Positions 1 to 7,417 of a DNA stretch of 35,640 bases are shown piece by piece. Source of the DNA: Anaerolineae bacterium (lineage in GTDB: Bacteria > Chloroflexota > Anaerolineae > Aggregatilineales > Aggregatilineaceae); contig JAFGHR010000034.1 of assembly GCA_016930015.1 (NCBI GenBank), positions 1 through 35,640 of the forward strand, read 5' to 3'. Both the position numbers and the translations under genes were made by a program. Each line of letters opens with the position of its first letter. Position 1 is the first letter of the stretch. Under the pieces are notes generated by a model. That model saw nothing but the letters and a program-made list of their open reading frames with translations. It was not told the DNA's origin and made no database searches.

Positions 1-494
1 AGCCCGACCAGCAGCCCAAAGCTCCAGCCCAACGCGGCCCGCGGCTGGCCCACATAGTCGAACAACCACAGCAGGTAAGCGTGCTGCCGGGCATGTGCGG
101 CCAGTTTGCCGCCAGTCGTGATCGCCAGCGTCTGCACGCCGCGCTCGATGGCTTGTGCGGCGGCAGATAAAGTTTCTTCGGTATTGCCGGAATGACTGCT
201 GAGGATCACCAGCGCATCGGGACCGGTGACGTAGGCGGGCAGGTCGTATCCCCGCACGACAACAAACGGAGCCGGGGCGCTGCTGCTGACCAGTGCGGCG
301 GCCAGGTCCCCGCCAATGGCCGAGCCGCCCATCCCGCACAAAACGATCTGGCGCGGCTGGCGATGCGTGTTCGGCAGCGGGTGTTCTTGAGCGGCCTGCC
401 ATGCCTGTTCGAGTTGATCGGGCAGGGCATTGATATGGGATAACATATGATCCCGGTCGATGGTTTGCATGGTTTCGTGATTATCCAGGTCCAT
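1..494 (-). CDS. Bifunctional phosphoglucose/phosphomannose isomerase, N-terminal part (cut by window edge)
   Basis: Reading the minus strand from the ATG at 494 gives 164 codons without a stop up to the window edge. The N-terminal SIS domain is clear: a GMGGSAIGGD loop near residue 50 and an SSHSGNTEET loop near residue 95, the two sugar-phosphate-binding loops of the archaeal/bacterial bifunctional glucose-6-phosphate / mannose-6-phosphate isomerases. It would interconvert fructose-6-P with glucose-6-P and mannose-6-P in the cytoplasm, feeding glycolysis and nucleotide-sugar synthesis. The C-terminal catalytic half lies outside the window, so intactness cannot be judged. A GGGGTTGGA stretch precedes the start but is not a strong ribosome site. 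Family call is confident; substrate range is inferred from family. Confidence 0.85.
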   Translation of the reverse strand, partial: MDLDNHETMQTIDRDHMLSHINALPDQLEQAWQAAQEHPLPNTHRQPRQIVLCGMGGSAIGGDLAAALVSSSAPAPFVVVRGYDLPAYVTGPDALVILSSHSGNTEETLSAAAQAIERGVQTLAITTGGKLAAHARQHAYLLWLFDYVGQPRAALGWSFGLLVG

Positions 495-814
495 GTTTGA
501 TTTATCCAACCCCAGCTAACCCTTGTGAATTATTTCTCAATCGGGCAAAACAGATTGTAACGCAAATTGCGCTGCACTTGTTATGGTAAAACGTACCAAT
601 CCTACCGCATTTTGGCCTGTTGTCACTTCGTACAAACAACTAACTATACACATTCTTGCGCCGTTTTTTATGCTCCTGAACGTTCAGACGATAAGTCCTA
701 TGGCCAAGTTTGACACGCTGGTATAGACTGTGATCGGGCATTCGGGATTATAAAACGACGATCTTCTATCTATTCTGGCACGTTAAACATAAGGTAAAAC
801 AAGGGGAGATTAAC
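495..814. other. Intergenic region between divergent genes
   Basis: This 320-bp stretch separates the minus-strand isomerase from the plus-strand GlsB-like gene, so it must hold promoters for both directions. I see a consensus-like TTGACA at 710-715 and a TATAAA at 749-754, but they are 33 bp apart and do not form one promoter. No open reading frame, tRNA or convincing hairpin terminator is visible. Confidence 0.5.
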
Positions 815-1087
815 ATGTCCACAGATCAAATTATCATCTGGTTAATTGTAGGTGCCCTGGCCGGGTCACTGGTCGGGATGCTTATCACACGGGATCGCAA
901 GGGATTCGGCCTCGTCCGGAATCTGATTGTCGGGTTGCTCGGCGCGCTGATCGGTGGCGTGATCTTTGACATCCTGGACGTCGATCTGGGCCTGGGCGAT
1001 CTCGCTATCACCGCCGAAGACCTCGTTGCTGCATTCGTCGGCTCGCTGCTGCTGCTGGTGGTGGTGTCGTTTCTGGGCAAAAAGTGA
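815..1087 (+). CDS. GlsB/YeaQ/YmgE family (transglycosylase-associated) small membrane protein
   Basis: 90 residues, the usual length for this family. Three hydrophobic segments are visible (about residues 5-24, 34-54 and 66-86). The second carries the Gly-rich run GLLGALIGGVIF typical of the family, and the first has IVGALAGSLVGM. The protein ends in a basic Lys-Lys. A GGGGAG ribosome site lies 8 bases before the ATG. Members are inner-membrane proteins often induced by stress; their biochemical role is not established, and the name transglycosylase-associated is historical. The gene stands alone, 86 bp before the peroxiredoxin on the same strand, so co-expression under stress is possible but not shown. 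Confidence 0.85.
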   Translation: MSTDQIIIWLIVGALAGSLVGMLITRDRKGFGLVRNLIVGLLGALIGGVIFDILDVDLGLGDLAITAEDLVAAFVGSLLLLVVVSFLGKK

Positions 1088-1173
1088 TCTCATACATGGC
1101 GCATGGAGGGTAACGGGCGGCTGATTTTGTTAAACTTGGGATCAGTGCCTAATGTGTATGAGGAGAAAAACAT

Positions 1174-1632
1174 ATGCCCACCGTTGGCGAAAAAGCTCCC
1201 GATTTTGAGCTTGTCAACCAGGATAACGTTACCGTTCGCTTGAGCGATTTTTCCGGTAAAAAAGTAGTGCTGTTTGCGTTTCCGAAGGCCGGTACCAGCG
1301 GCTGCACGACGCAAGCCTGCGGGCTGCGCGACGAGTTCCCCGTTATAAAGAATGCCAATGCGGTCGTGCTCGGCCTCAGTCCGGATCAGCCGGAGGATTT
1401 GCTCAAGTGGAAAGAAAACGAGAGCCTGCCCTATGACCTGCTCTCCGATCCGGATCATGCGGTGCTAAATGCCTGGGGCGTCTGGGGGGAAAAGTCCATG
1501 TATGGCAACACGTACATGGGCGTGATTCGTTCGCACTGGATCATTGGTGAAGATGGCACGGTGCTCGACGCTCAGGTCAAAATCAGCCCCAAAGAGAGCG
1601 TGGAACGGGTGAGCAAGTTCCTGTCAGGCTAA
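1174..1632 (+). CDS. Peroxiredoxin, PrxQ/BCP-type (AhpC/TSA family)
   Basis: 152 residues, standard for BCP/PrxQ thiol peroxidases. They reduce hydrogen peroxide and organic hydroperoxides in the cytoplasm, usually recycled by thioredoxin. The N-terminal VGEKAPDFELVNQD signature is present. The active-site loop PKAGTSGCTTQAC gives a peroxidatic Cys44 and a resolving Cys49, the C-x4-C spacing specific to PrxQ/BCP. Thr41 in the loop and Arg at about residue 119 fit the catalytic triad; Arg119 was placed by approximate count. The usual FYP before the loop reads FAFPK here, a minor variant. GAGGAG lies 9 bases before the ATG. A weak promoter candidate is TTGTTA (1127-1132) with TAATGT (1150-1155), 17 bp apart. 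Confidence 0.9.
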   Translation: MPTVGEKAPDFELVNQDNVTVRLSDFSGKKVVLFAFPKAGTSGCTTQACGLRDEFPVIKNANAVVLGLSPDQPEDLLKWKENESLPYDLLSDPDHAVLNAWGVWGEKSMYGNTYMGVIRSHWIIGEDGTVLDAQVKISPKESVERVSKFLSG

Positions 1633-1678
1633 ACGGCCCGGTTATGAGCCGTGCGGCACGATCACGCCAGCCGCTTGA

Positions 1679-2464
1679 TCAGGCTGTGACCGCGTAAACC
1701 ACCATCGCGCCCAGTGTGACGGCGTATGCCACCAACGGCAGCGCCCAGCGCTGGGCGGGATTCCCATCCACGACGCGTAAGCCGACGGTGCTTGTGGGGT
1801 CGGCTGTGACCTGGTATTCCGGCCCGATGAACCAGGCCAGCACCGCCCCGCCGACCAATCCGCCAATGTGCCCGGCGTTGTCGATGCGGAAGTCGGTCGC
1901 CGACGAGAACAACCCTAGACCCAGGTTAAAGAGCATCAGGATGACCAACTGCCGCAGGTGATTCTTTCCGGCCTGCCCGTGCAGGTGCCGGTTCTGGTAA
2001 AAATACACCATCTCGGCGCCAAAGATCGCAAAGATGGCCCCCGACGCGCCGACCGAGGGAGCTTGTGTAAACACAAAACTCGCCAGCGCACCGGACAGCC
2101 CGCCCAGGAAGTAAATAACGGCAAATCGCACGTGGCCGAACAGCCCTTCGACATCCCGCCCGATGACGTACAGGGCGTACCCGTTGAACAGAATGTGCAT
2201 CAGGTTCAGGTGCAGAAACATCGACGACAGCAGGCGGTAGTATTCCCCGTCCTTGATGAATTCGTTGATCTTGGCCCAATCGGTCAGGAACTCAATCCGC
2301 TTGAACGGCGACAGGCTGAAATAGTACGCATAGATCACGACGATGATACCCAACAACAGGTAAGTTAAGCGGGGTTGGGCCACCGGCAGCGGCACCGCGA
2401 TGCGCTGAGGGATTGGCTGGCGCGGCGGTTGTTGTGAGTGATGTTCTGGGGTAGGCGGCTGCAT
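1679..2464 (-). CDS. Rhomboid-family intramembrane serine protease
   Basis: 261 residues from the ATG at 2464. That start has AAGGA 8 bases upstream; a GTG 36 bases earlier lacks a ribosome site. After a Pro/Gln-rich cytoplasmic N-terminus there are six core membrane segments plus a C-terminal seventh. Core motifs are intact: HLNLMHILFNGYALY in the second segment (His90, Asn94 of the oxyanion region), GASGAIFAIFG with the catalytic Ser141, and AGHIGGLVGG with the catalytic His199. Rhomboids cleave single-pass membrane proteins inside the bilayer; no substrate is suggested by the neighbours. It converges on the peroxiredoxin gene, whose end is 46 bp away. Confidence 0.9.
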   Translation of the reverse strand: MQPPTPEHHSQQPPRQPIPQRIAVPLPVAQPRLTYLLLGIIVVIYAYYFSLSPFKRIEFLTDWAKINEFIKDGEYYRLLSSMFLHLNLMHILFNGYALYVIGRDVEGLFGHVRFAVIYFLGGLSGALASFVFTQAPSVGASGAIFAIFGAEMVYFYQNRHLHGQAGKNHLRQLVILMLFNLGLGLFSSATDFRIDNAGHIGGLVGGAVLAWFIGPEYQVTADPTSTVGLRVVDGNPAQRWALPLVAYAVTLGAMVVYAVTA

Positions 2465-2601
2465 ACAGTTGATCCTTGATTCACGGTACACGAACAACAC
2501 GATACTATTGAATTACGCAGATTGTACCTGAAGGGTGCCGGTCACGGCCTGTTTTTGTATTAGAACGGCGTTAAATCCCCGCCCGGTTGAAGTGCGCCGC
2601 G

Positions 2602-2620
2602 CCCGGTGAAGTACACCGGG
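2602..2620. repeat. 7-bp inverted repeat upstream of the FmdB gene
   Basis: CCCGGTG at 2602-2608 and CACCGGG at 2614-2620 form a perfect stem around AAGTA. It lies just upstream of the predicted -35 at 2626 and could be an operator or chance GC-rich structure. A related CCCGGTTGAAGT precedes it at 2582-2593. Confidence 0.35.
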
Positions 2621-2625
2621 GCCGG

Positions 2626-2653
2626 TTGACAGCGCTCTCAGGCGTGGTAAGCT
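2626..2653 (+). promoter_or_regulatory. Promoter for the FmdB zinc-ribbon gene
   Basis: TTGACA at 2626-2631 and TAAGCT at 2648-2653 are 16 bp apart, and the -10 is preceded by TGG, giving an extended -10. Transcription would begin near 2660, about 30 bases before the ATG at 2691. Confidence 0.5.
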
Positions 2654-2690
2654 GGCGGTGAGGATCAATCCCTGTTGCGGAGAAACCATA

Positions 2691-3077
2691 ATGCCCACCT
2701 ATGAATACCGGTGCAACGCCTGCGGGCGTAACGTCACACTGACCTACAAAACGTATGCTGAATATGACGAAGCCACGCCAACCTGTATACACTGCAACAG
2801 CGCCGACCTGACCCGCCTGATATCACGCGTGGCGTTCAGCCGGTCGGTCACCTCGCGGCTGATATCGGGCGGTTGGGATGACGATACGGCGCTCAGCGAA
2901 CTGGAGCACGCCGACCCGCGTACCATGGGCCGGGTGCTGCGCGAGATGGGCGCGGAAGTAGGTGAAGATATCGGGCCGGAATTTGACGAGGTGGTTGACC
3001 GGTTGGATCGCGGGCAAAGCGTCGAAGAAATCGGGGCCAGTATGCCCGATCTGGCCGGTGACGGCGATAGTATTTAG
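2691..3077 (+). CDS. FmdB-family zinc-ribbon protein
   Basis: 128 residues. The first 40 are the FmdB/CxxC_CXXC_SSSS regulatory zinc ribbon: MPTYEYRCNACG at the N-terminus, then Cys8-x2-Cys11 and Cys32-x2-Cys35 as zinc ligands. The ribbon is followed by the usual Ser/Arg-rich hinge. The C-terminal part is acidic and probably helical, with no recognised domain. The ATG at 2691 is chosen because family members begin MPTYEY and CGGAGAA precedes it; an in-frame extension from 2658 is not needed. The family was named after a proposed regulator in Methylophilus, but its function is mostly unknown. Its TAG stop overlaps the stop of the convergent thymidylate kinase gene by 4 bp. Confidence 0.85.
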   Translation: MPTYEYRCNACGRNVTLTYKTYAEYDEATPTCIHCNSADLTRLISRVAFSRSVTSRLISGGWDDDTALSELEHADPRTMGRVLREMGAEVGEDIGPEFDEVVDRLDRGQSVEEIGASMPDLAGDGDSI

Positions 3078-3730
3078 CTGTGCAGCCGGTCTATGACCAC
3101 CGCGCGAATCTGCGCGTGGATCGCGTCCGGATCCCCCGCTGCCTCGAATGTGACCCACCGCGCCGGATTCTCGGCGATCAGGGCCAGGTAACCGACACGC
3201 ACCCGGCGGTGAAACGCCAGTGATTGCGCATCCATCCGGTTCCACTCGGCGCCATGTTGGGCGGCCTGCTGGCGGCGCTTGAGGCCATCTTCCGGCGAAA
3301 TATCCAGGTAAACGGTCAGATCGGGCTGAAGCCCCTCCGTGGCAAAATTCAGGATCGTGCGCAGTGTGTCCAGGTCCAGCCCGTGACCATAACCTTGATA
3401 CGCCAGCGTACTATCGGCGTAACGGTCACAGATCACGACCGCGCCAGCGGCCAATCGCGGCTTAAGTTCTTGCGCGACCAACTGCGCACGCGAGGCGGCA
3501 TACAGCAGGATTTCGGTATGCGGGTGCATCCCTTCGTTTTTCAGGTCGTGCAGCACCTGCCGAATCTGGTTGCCAATCGGCGTGCCGCCCGGCTCGCGAG
3601 TCTGGTACAGTTCATGGCCCTGCTGGCGCAAATAATCGACGAGCAGCGCGATCTGAGTTGTTTTGCCGCTGCCGTCAGGCCCTTCGAATGTGATGAACAC
3701 CGTGTTTTTTATCCAATCAACGAACGGCAA
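3074..3730 (-). CDS. tmk: Thymidylate kinase
   Basis: Phosphorylates dTMP to dTDP in dTTP synthesis. The P-loop GPDGSGKTTQ is followed by TREPGGTPIGNQIR, the DR(Y/H) motif in ICDRYADSTLAYQG, and a lid region rich in Arg and Gln, in the family's order. The start is uncertain. The listed TTG at 3730 gives 218 residues and overlaps the upstream gene by 14 bp, fitting translational coupling. A GTG at 3700 gives 208 residues starting MFITFEGPDG, the commoner N-terminus for Tmk. Neither has a strong ribosome site. It is the last gene of a minus-strand operon, an unusual place since tmk often sits beside holB. Confidence 0.92.
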   Translation of the reverse strand: MPFVDWIKNTVFITFEGPDGSGKTTQIALLVDYLRQQGHELYQTREPGGTPIGNQIRQVLHDLKNEGMHPHTEILLYAASRAQLVAQELKPRLAAGAVVICDRYADSTLAYQGYGHGLDLDTLRTILNFATEGLQPDLTVYLDISPEDGLKRRQQAAQHGAEWNRMDAQSLAFHRRVRVGYLALIAENPARWVTFEAAGDPDAIHAQIRAVVIDRLHS

Positions 3731-4190
3731 TCTCTAACTCGGCCCGCCTTGCCCTGGCGAACGGCGTGCCATCGACCCACACCGTGACATCACCGCTGTG
3801 AACACCTGCCACCGTGCCCTGCATCGTAAACGAAACCGTCAGCGTGTTGCCGTCCAGGATATCACGGTCTAACGTGTATTCGGTCCAACTCCCATACAGG
3901 GGGTAGCTGCGGTCTTCACTCCCGCGAAATGGCGGATCGCTTTGCACAACGGTTACGCCGTCCAGCAGCGCGTCATCAAAACCAATACCCGTGATCGTCA
4001 CCGTATCCAGGCTTACGTTTTCGATAGTCACATCAAGCGTAAACTGTTCACTGACAGCGGCCTGGGGGCGTTCTGGTTCAAGTGATACCCGAATCTCGCC
4101 GGGTTCACCGCCCAGATAACCGAGCAAGGCGGCCATACCCCCGCCTATTATTATGACAGCGCCCCCAAAAAGCATCAATCGACGTCGCAT
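3717..4190 (-). CDS. Membrane-anchored hypothetical protein with an Ig-like extracytoplasmic domain
   Basis: 157 residues. A basic start (MRRR) and a hydrophobic Gly/Ile-rich segment at about residues 6-27 look like an uncleaved signal anchor. The rest is beta-rich, with alternating hydrophobic residues and phrases such as FTLDVTIENVSLDTVTITGI, resembling CARDB/Ig-like adhesion or scaffold modules, but I cannot name a family. No catalytic motif is visible. The start is firm: AGGAGG lies 8 bases before the ATG. A promoter and a strong hairpin lie in its leader (4216-4295). Its 3' end overlaps tmk, so the two are probably translated from one message, without an obvious functional link. Confidence 0.7.
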   Translation of the reverse strand: MRRRLMLFGGAVIIIGGGMAALLGYLGGEPGEIRVSLEPERPQAAVSEQFTLDVTIENVSLDTVTITGIGFDDALLDGVTVVQSDPPFRGSEDRSYPLYGSWTEYTLDRDILDGNTLTVSFTMQGTVAGVHSGDVTVWVDGTPFARARRAELEIAVR

Positions 4191-4215
4191 TGTGCTTCCT
4201 CCTGTAACAGATCGA

Positions 4216-4244
4216 ACCGCCGGTCAGTGATCCCGACCGGCGGT
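4216..4244 (-). promoter_or_regulatory. Strong hairpin in the leader of the 3717-4190 gene
   Basis: ACCGCCGGTC (4216-4225) and GACCGGCGGT (4235-4244) form a perfect 10-bp stem with a 9-base loop. In the minus-strand transcript it ends about 18 bases before the AGGAGG ribosome site. No U-run follows, so it is not a classical terminator for the upstream ATPase gene. An RNA-stability or attenuation element is possible. Confidence 0.55.
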
Positions 4245-4265
4245 GTATCCCGACTCTAACGATTA

Positions 4266-4295
4266 ACTATACCGGTTAGCGGCGTCCCATGCTAA
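4266..4295 (-). promoter_or_regulatory. Internal promoter for the 3717-4190 gene and tmk
   Basis: On the minus strand TTAGCA (4295-4290) and TATAGT (4271-4266) are 18 bp apart. Transcription would start near 4259, placing the 4216-4244 hairpin in the 5' leader. Confidence 0.4.
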
Positions 4296-4305
4296 CAGGC
4301 ACGGA

Positions 4306-5925
4306 TCAAGGCCGGACCGGTTCGTCTCGGAAGATGCGAACCCGGCGATTGGGCTCGTTGCCGTAGCTGTGCGAAACCAGCCGCGCGGCGCGTGCCAGAT
4401 CGTGTTGTTTGCGGCGGATATGGCTGGCTTGCGGTGACAGGTCTATCGACCGCGCCCCGCTCCGGATGCGGCGAATAGCCTCTTCGGCTTCACGCATGGC
4501 GGTGGTGACCGGATCATTATCTGCTTCGCCGTAAATCTGGAAAATGTCTACCAGGAAATCTTCTAGTTGGGTGACAGTGTTGGCACGCAGCACGTAGATC
4601 GATATACCCATACGCTCGGCATCCACGATCAGGCGCGGGCGGCGGCGATAGTAGTTTTTCAGCGTGACCATAGCCTGCGCCGCTTCGAGATCATCGACGA
4701 TCTCCACCGGCACATGAAGCTGTTTGGCCACCTGTAGCAGCCGGTTGCGGGCTACGCCATACGGAAAAACATGCAGCGTGGGCAGCGCCCGGTTTTGTGC
4801 GCTTACCGCCCTATCAAACGACTCGGCTTGCTGCGGCTTGTTGGTGCGCCCCAGCGAGTCACGCTTTTGGGCGTCACGTTTGCCGTTACGAGTGTCACCG
4901 TTGCGTTCGCCAAACGTGTACTGCGGTTGGGCGCTTTCGACAGTGATCGTACCGTCTTCATGACGCTGGCGGATCTCGACCGGCAGCGGGCGACTGCGCA
5001 GATTGGCGTCAACGGCTGACGCGACATCATCCAGCACAACCAGCCGGTTGCGGGTCTGGATTTCGATCAGCACATTAAACGTGGGAGGCGCTCGGCGTTC
5101 CAGCACGGTTTTTTGTGTGCCGCGCCGCCGGGCTTCTTCATCCGATAGGGTGACCGACTCGATCCCGCCGACCAGGTCGGACAGGGTCGGGTTGAGCAGC
5201 AGGTTGTCCAGCGTATTCCCGTGCGCCGTGCCAATGAGCTGCACGCCGCGCTCGGCAATCGTCCGGGCGGCCTGCGCTTCCAACTCGCGCCCGATCTCGT
5301 CGATCACGATCGTTTCAGGGTTATGGTTTTCGACCGCTTCGATCATCACCTCGTGCTGGAGCAGGGGTTTGGCAACCTGCATGCGGCGCGCACGACCAAC
5401 AGCCGGGTGCGGCACATCACCATCCCCTCCGATCTCGTTCGAGGTATCGACAATGACCACCCGCCGCGATTCAGCCAGCACACGCGCGGCTTCGCGCAGC
5501 AGCGTGGTTTTGCCGACGCCGGGCGGTCCCAGCAGGAGCACGTTATTACCCGCTTCGATGATATCCTGGATGATGTCGATGGTACCGTACACAGCACGCC
5601 CCACACGACAGGTGAGGCCAACAATCAACCCTTGCCGGTTGCGAATGGCACTGATACGGTGCAGGGTTCGTTCGATTCCGGCACGGTTGTCGTCATCGAA
5701 CGAGCCTACACGCCCGGCCACAAGGTCGATTGTTTCACGCTGAACTTCACGACTGTCGAGTATGACTTCGCTGTCAACAAAACGCGCTGTCGGTACCCGC
5801 CCCAGGTCCAGTATCGTTTCCAGCAGATCGTTGTCATTACGGTTCAATGACTCTAAAGCCTCGACGATATAATCGGGCAAAACGGCTTTCAGTCGTTCCA
5901 GGTCATCTGTGATTCGATGTTCCAT
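4306..5925 (-). CDS. R3H-domain AAA ATPase related to SpoIIIAA / Ycf45
   Basis: 539 residues. An N-terminal region (1-100) leads into a SpoIIIAA/Ycf45-like P-loop ATPase domain: Walker A GPPGVGKTT at 133-141, a VDTSNEIGGDGD switch near 159-170, Walker B IVIDEIG at 206-212, and an IGTAHGNTLDNL motif near 231. A variable linker follows. The last 40 residues form an R3H domain with Arg504-x3-His508 (RRKQH), expected to bind single-stranded nucleic acid. Such proteins are widespread in Chloroflexota, cyanobacteria and plastids as Ycf45; their task is not established, but ATP-driven work on RNA or ssDNA is likely. It starts 10 bp after the upstream gene and lacks a clear ribosome site, suggesting translational coupling. 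Confidence 0.88.
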   Translation of the reverse strand: MEHRITDDLERLKAVLPDYIVEALESLNRNDNDLLETILDLGRVPTARFVDSEVILDSREVQRETIDLVAGRVGSFDDDNRAGIERTLHRISAIRNRQGLIVGLTCRVGRAVYGTIDIIQDIIEAGNNVLLLGPPGVGKTTLLREAARVLAESRRVVIVDTSNEIGGDGDVPHPAVGRARRMQVAKPLLQHEVMIEAVENHNPETIVIDEIGRELEAQAARTIAERGVQLIGTAHGNTLDNLLLNPTLSDLVGGIESVTLSDEEARRRGTQKTVLERRAPPTFNVLIEIQTRNRLVVLDDVASAVDANLRSRPLPVEIRQRHEDGTITVESAQPQYTFGERNGDTRNGKRDAQKRDSLGRTNKPQQAESFDRAVSAQNRALPTLHVFPYGVARNRLLQVAKQLHVPVEIVDDLEAAQAMVTLKNYYRRRPRLIVDAERMGISIYVLRANTVTQLEDFLVDIFQIYGEADNDPVTTAMREAEEAIRRIRSGARSIDLSPQASHIRRKQHDLARAARLVSHSYGNEPNRRVRIFRDEPVRP

Positions 5926-5935
5926 GAGGTTTGTA

Positions 5936-6949
5936 TTATTTCTTCGCTTTTTTTCCGTTCCGCCACGGCCAAGTCAGGCGGAATTCCCGGTTAGTTGGCT
6001 TGTGTAGATATATCGGACCGTCTATCACTGGTGGGTGTAAACGGCGCGTTTCCAGGCCCGGCAGGGCGACTGTTTCGGGGCGCCCTACCCGGACAACGGT
6101 GTACTTAACCATCAATGCTTGGTGTAAACACGGCTCAAACTCCAGTTGTTCTAACGCGCCGCGCAGCCAGTCCTGGTAGGCGCGTACATACAAATAAACT
6201 GGCAACCGCTCTGCCTGCGGGATGTAGGATAACGTAGACAGAATGATTGCTGACGCCTGGGTGTAGACTTCTGGGTGGAAATAAGGTTTGATTACAATCC
6301 CATTTCGGCCTACTTCCACGGCCAGGTAGCCGTCGATCTGTCCATCACGCTCGTACACAAAACCGCTGCTTTCCTCGCCAGGGGGCTGCTCGGCTTGCTG
6401 AAGAAGGCGTGGTACCGTGTTCGTATACAATGTACAGATGGCAATCGAGTCCTGATCCAGTTTGGGCCGCAGCATACCGCGTTCGGCGTTGTTGACCGGC
6501 TTCGGACGGCGTCGCAGGATTATCTGGCGCGAGGACACGGCAAAGCCTGCCATGCGGAAAGCGCGAAACGCCGGGTGGATTTCCTCGACTTCAGCACACA
6601 ACAGGTGTGCGCCCCGCCGCCCCGCTTCAAAGGCCATCGCCTCAAGCAGCCGCGTCCATTCACGCGCATCACCCTCCAGGGGTTCTGGTGCCAGAAACGT
6701 CATCTGGGCCAGCAAGTCCCCTGAACGATGGCGAAACTGGCCGATATAACGTTCGTCGCCGCTGTTACGAAGCAGCATGGTTGGCGCGCCCAGGTCGGCA
6801 AGCGGTACCGCCGACAGGAGCGCATCTTCCAGCCCGTGCAAGTCTCCGGCAAGCGCCGCCGACTGATCCAGTGGCAGATTCATCGCCACGGTGCGCCGCA
6901 TCAACGGCAAGTCCAGCGGTGATATGAATCGCGGTTCGGACCTACTCAT
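5936..6949 (-). CDS. GNAT-like protein of unknown substrate
   Basis: 337 residues from the ATG at 6949, which has AAGGA 5 bases upstream; an upstream in-frame extension to 6982 lacks one. The sequence resembles two tandem acetyltransferase folds. In the first half, SGDLLAQMTFL followed by a helix (WTRLLEAMAFEAGRRG) and AFRAFRMAGFAVSSRQIILRR looks like GNAT strands beta4-beta7. The second half, with GFVYERDGQIDGYLAVEVG, repeats the pattern. No canonical Q/RxxGxG/A acetyl-CoA loop is obvious, so activity is uncertain. The C-terminus is basic (RNGKKAKK). It is the first gene of the operon with the R3H ATPase, 10 bp apart, so a shared role in RNA or ribosome biology is possible. Confidence 0.6.
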   Translation of the reverse strand: MSRSEPRFISPLDLPLMRRTVAMNLPLDQSAALAGDLHGLEDALLSAVPLADLGAPTMLLRNSGDERYIGQFRHRSGDLLAQMTFLAPEPLEGDAREWTRLLEAMAFEAGRRGAHLLCAEVEEIHPAFRAFRMAGFAVSSRQIILRRRPKPVNNAERGMLRPKLDQDSIAICTLYTNTVPRLLQQAEQPPGEESSGFVYERDGQIDGYLAVEVGRNGIVIKPYFHPEVYTQASAIILSTLSYIPQAERLPVYLYVRAYQDWLRGALEQLEFEPCLHQALMVKYTVVRVGRPETVALPGLETRRLHPPVIDGPIYLHKPTNREFRLTWPWRNGKKAKK

Positions 6950-7121
6950 TGCCTTTCCTTTTCCCTCTGTAACCTGTTGCATACGACCGCCGGGACAGTG
7001 GGCATACTGACCTGGCGCCTATCACCGTTAACGCAACAGAAGGCCAAACCGCTGTGTTGGGGGCGTTTGGAATGGGTGTCTTTCGAGTAGGAGACTGGAA
7101 CGACATTTTCATCTTGCATCA

Positions 7122-7150
7122 ATTTTATCATCAGGTAACATCGCTGACAA
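7122..7150 (-). promoter_or_regulatory. Promoter candidate for the GNAT-R3H-tmk operon
   Basis: On the minus strand TTGTCA (7150-7145) and TAAAAT (7127-7122) are 17 bp apart, each matching five of six consensus bases. The leader to the ATG at 6949 would be about 165 bases. Confidence 0.45.
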
Positions 7151-7288
7151 TAGGTGGTTTGCGAAATCAGAATTAAAAAAATTTAGCTATCACTTAACGA
7201 TTCAACATTACCCTGGTATGCCCGAATCAAAAACGTTTTTTTCTGCGCTGACTATACGGAAAAACTGTGCTGCTCTACGGAATCCTGA

Positions 7289-7337
7289 TGCAGTGCTATT
7301 GCAGTGCGATTGCAGTACGATATGCATGCAGTACGAC
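7289..7337 (+). repeat. Four copies of an 11-bp direct repeat
   Basis: TGCAGTGCTAT (7289-7299), TGCAGTGCGAT (7300-7310) and TGCAGTACGAT (7311-7321) are exactly contiguous. After five bases a fourth, TGCAGTACGAC, follows at 7327-7337. The 11-bp period puts every copy on nearly the same face of the helix. The array ends 80 bp before the ATG at 7418, so it could be an operator, or a simple tandem duplication. Confidence 0.75.
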
Positions 7338-7417
7338 AAAAGCCCGGTATGTCGCGTCGTGTTGGCGTATACTACCTTCAAGGCTGGGTGTTTTTCCTGG
7401 CCGTAAGGGATGAAGGC

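Larger units (their letters stand above)
6950..7417. other. Intergenic region between divergent genes
   Basis: This 468-bp stretch separates the minus-strand GNAT-like operon from a small plus-strand membrane protein. It is more AT-rich than its surroundings around 7100-7260. It holds a promoter candidate at 7122-7150 and an unusual set of 11-bp repeats at 7289-7337. Small ORFs in it lack ribosome sites and recognisable sequence, and I do not accept them. Confidence 0.5.
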
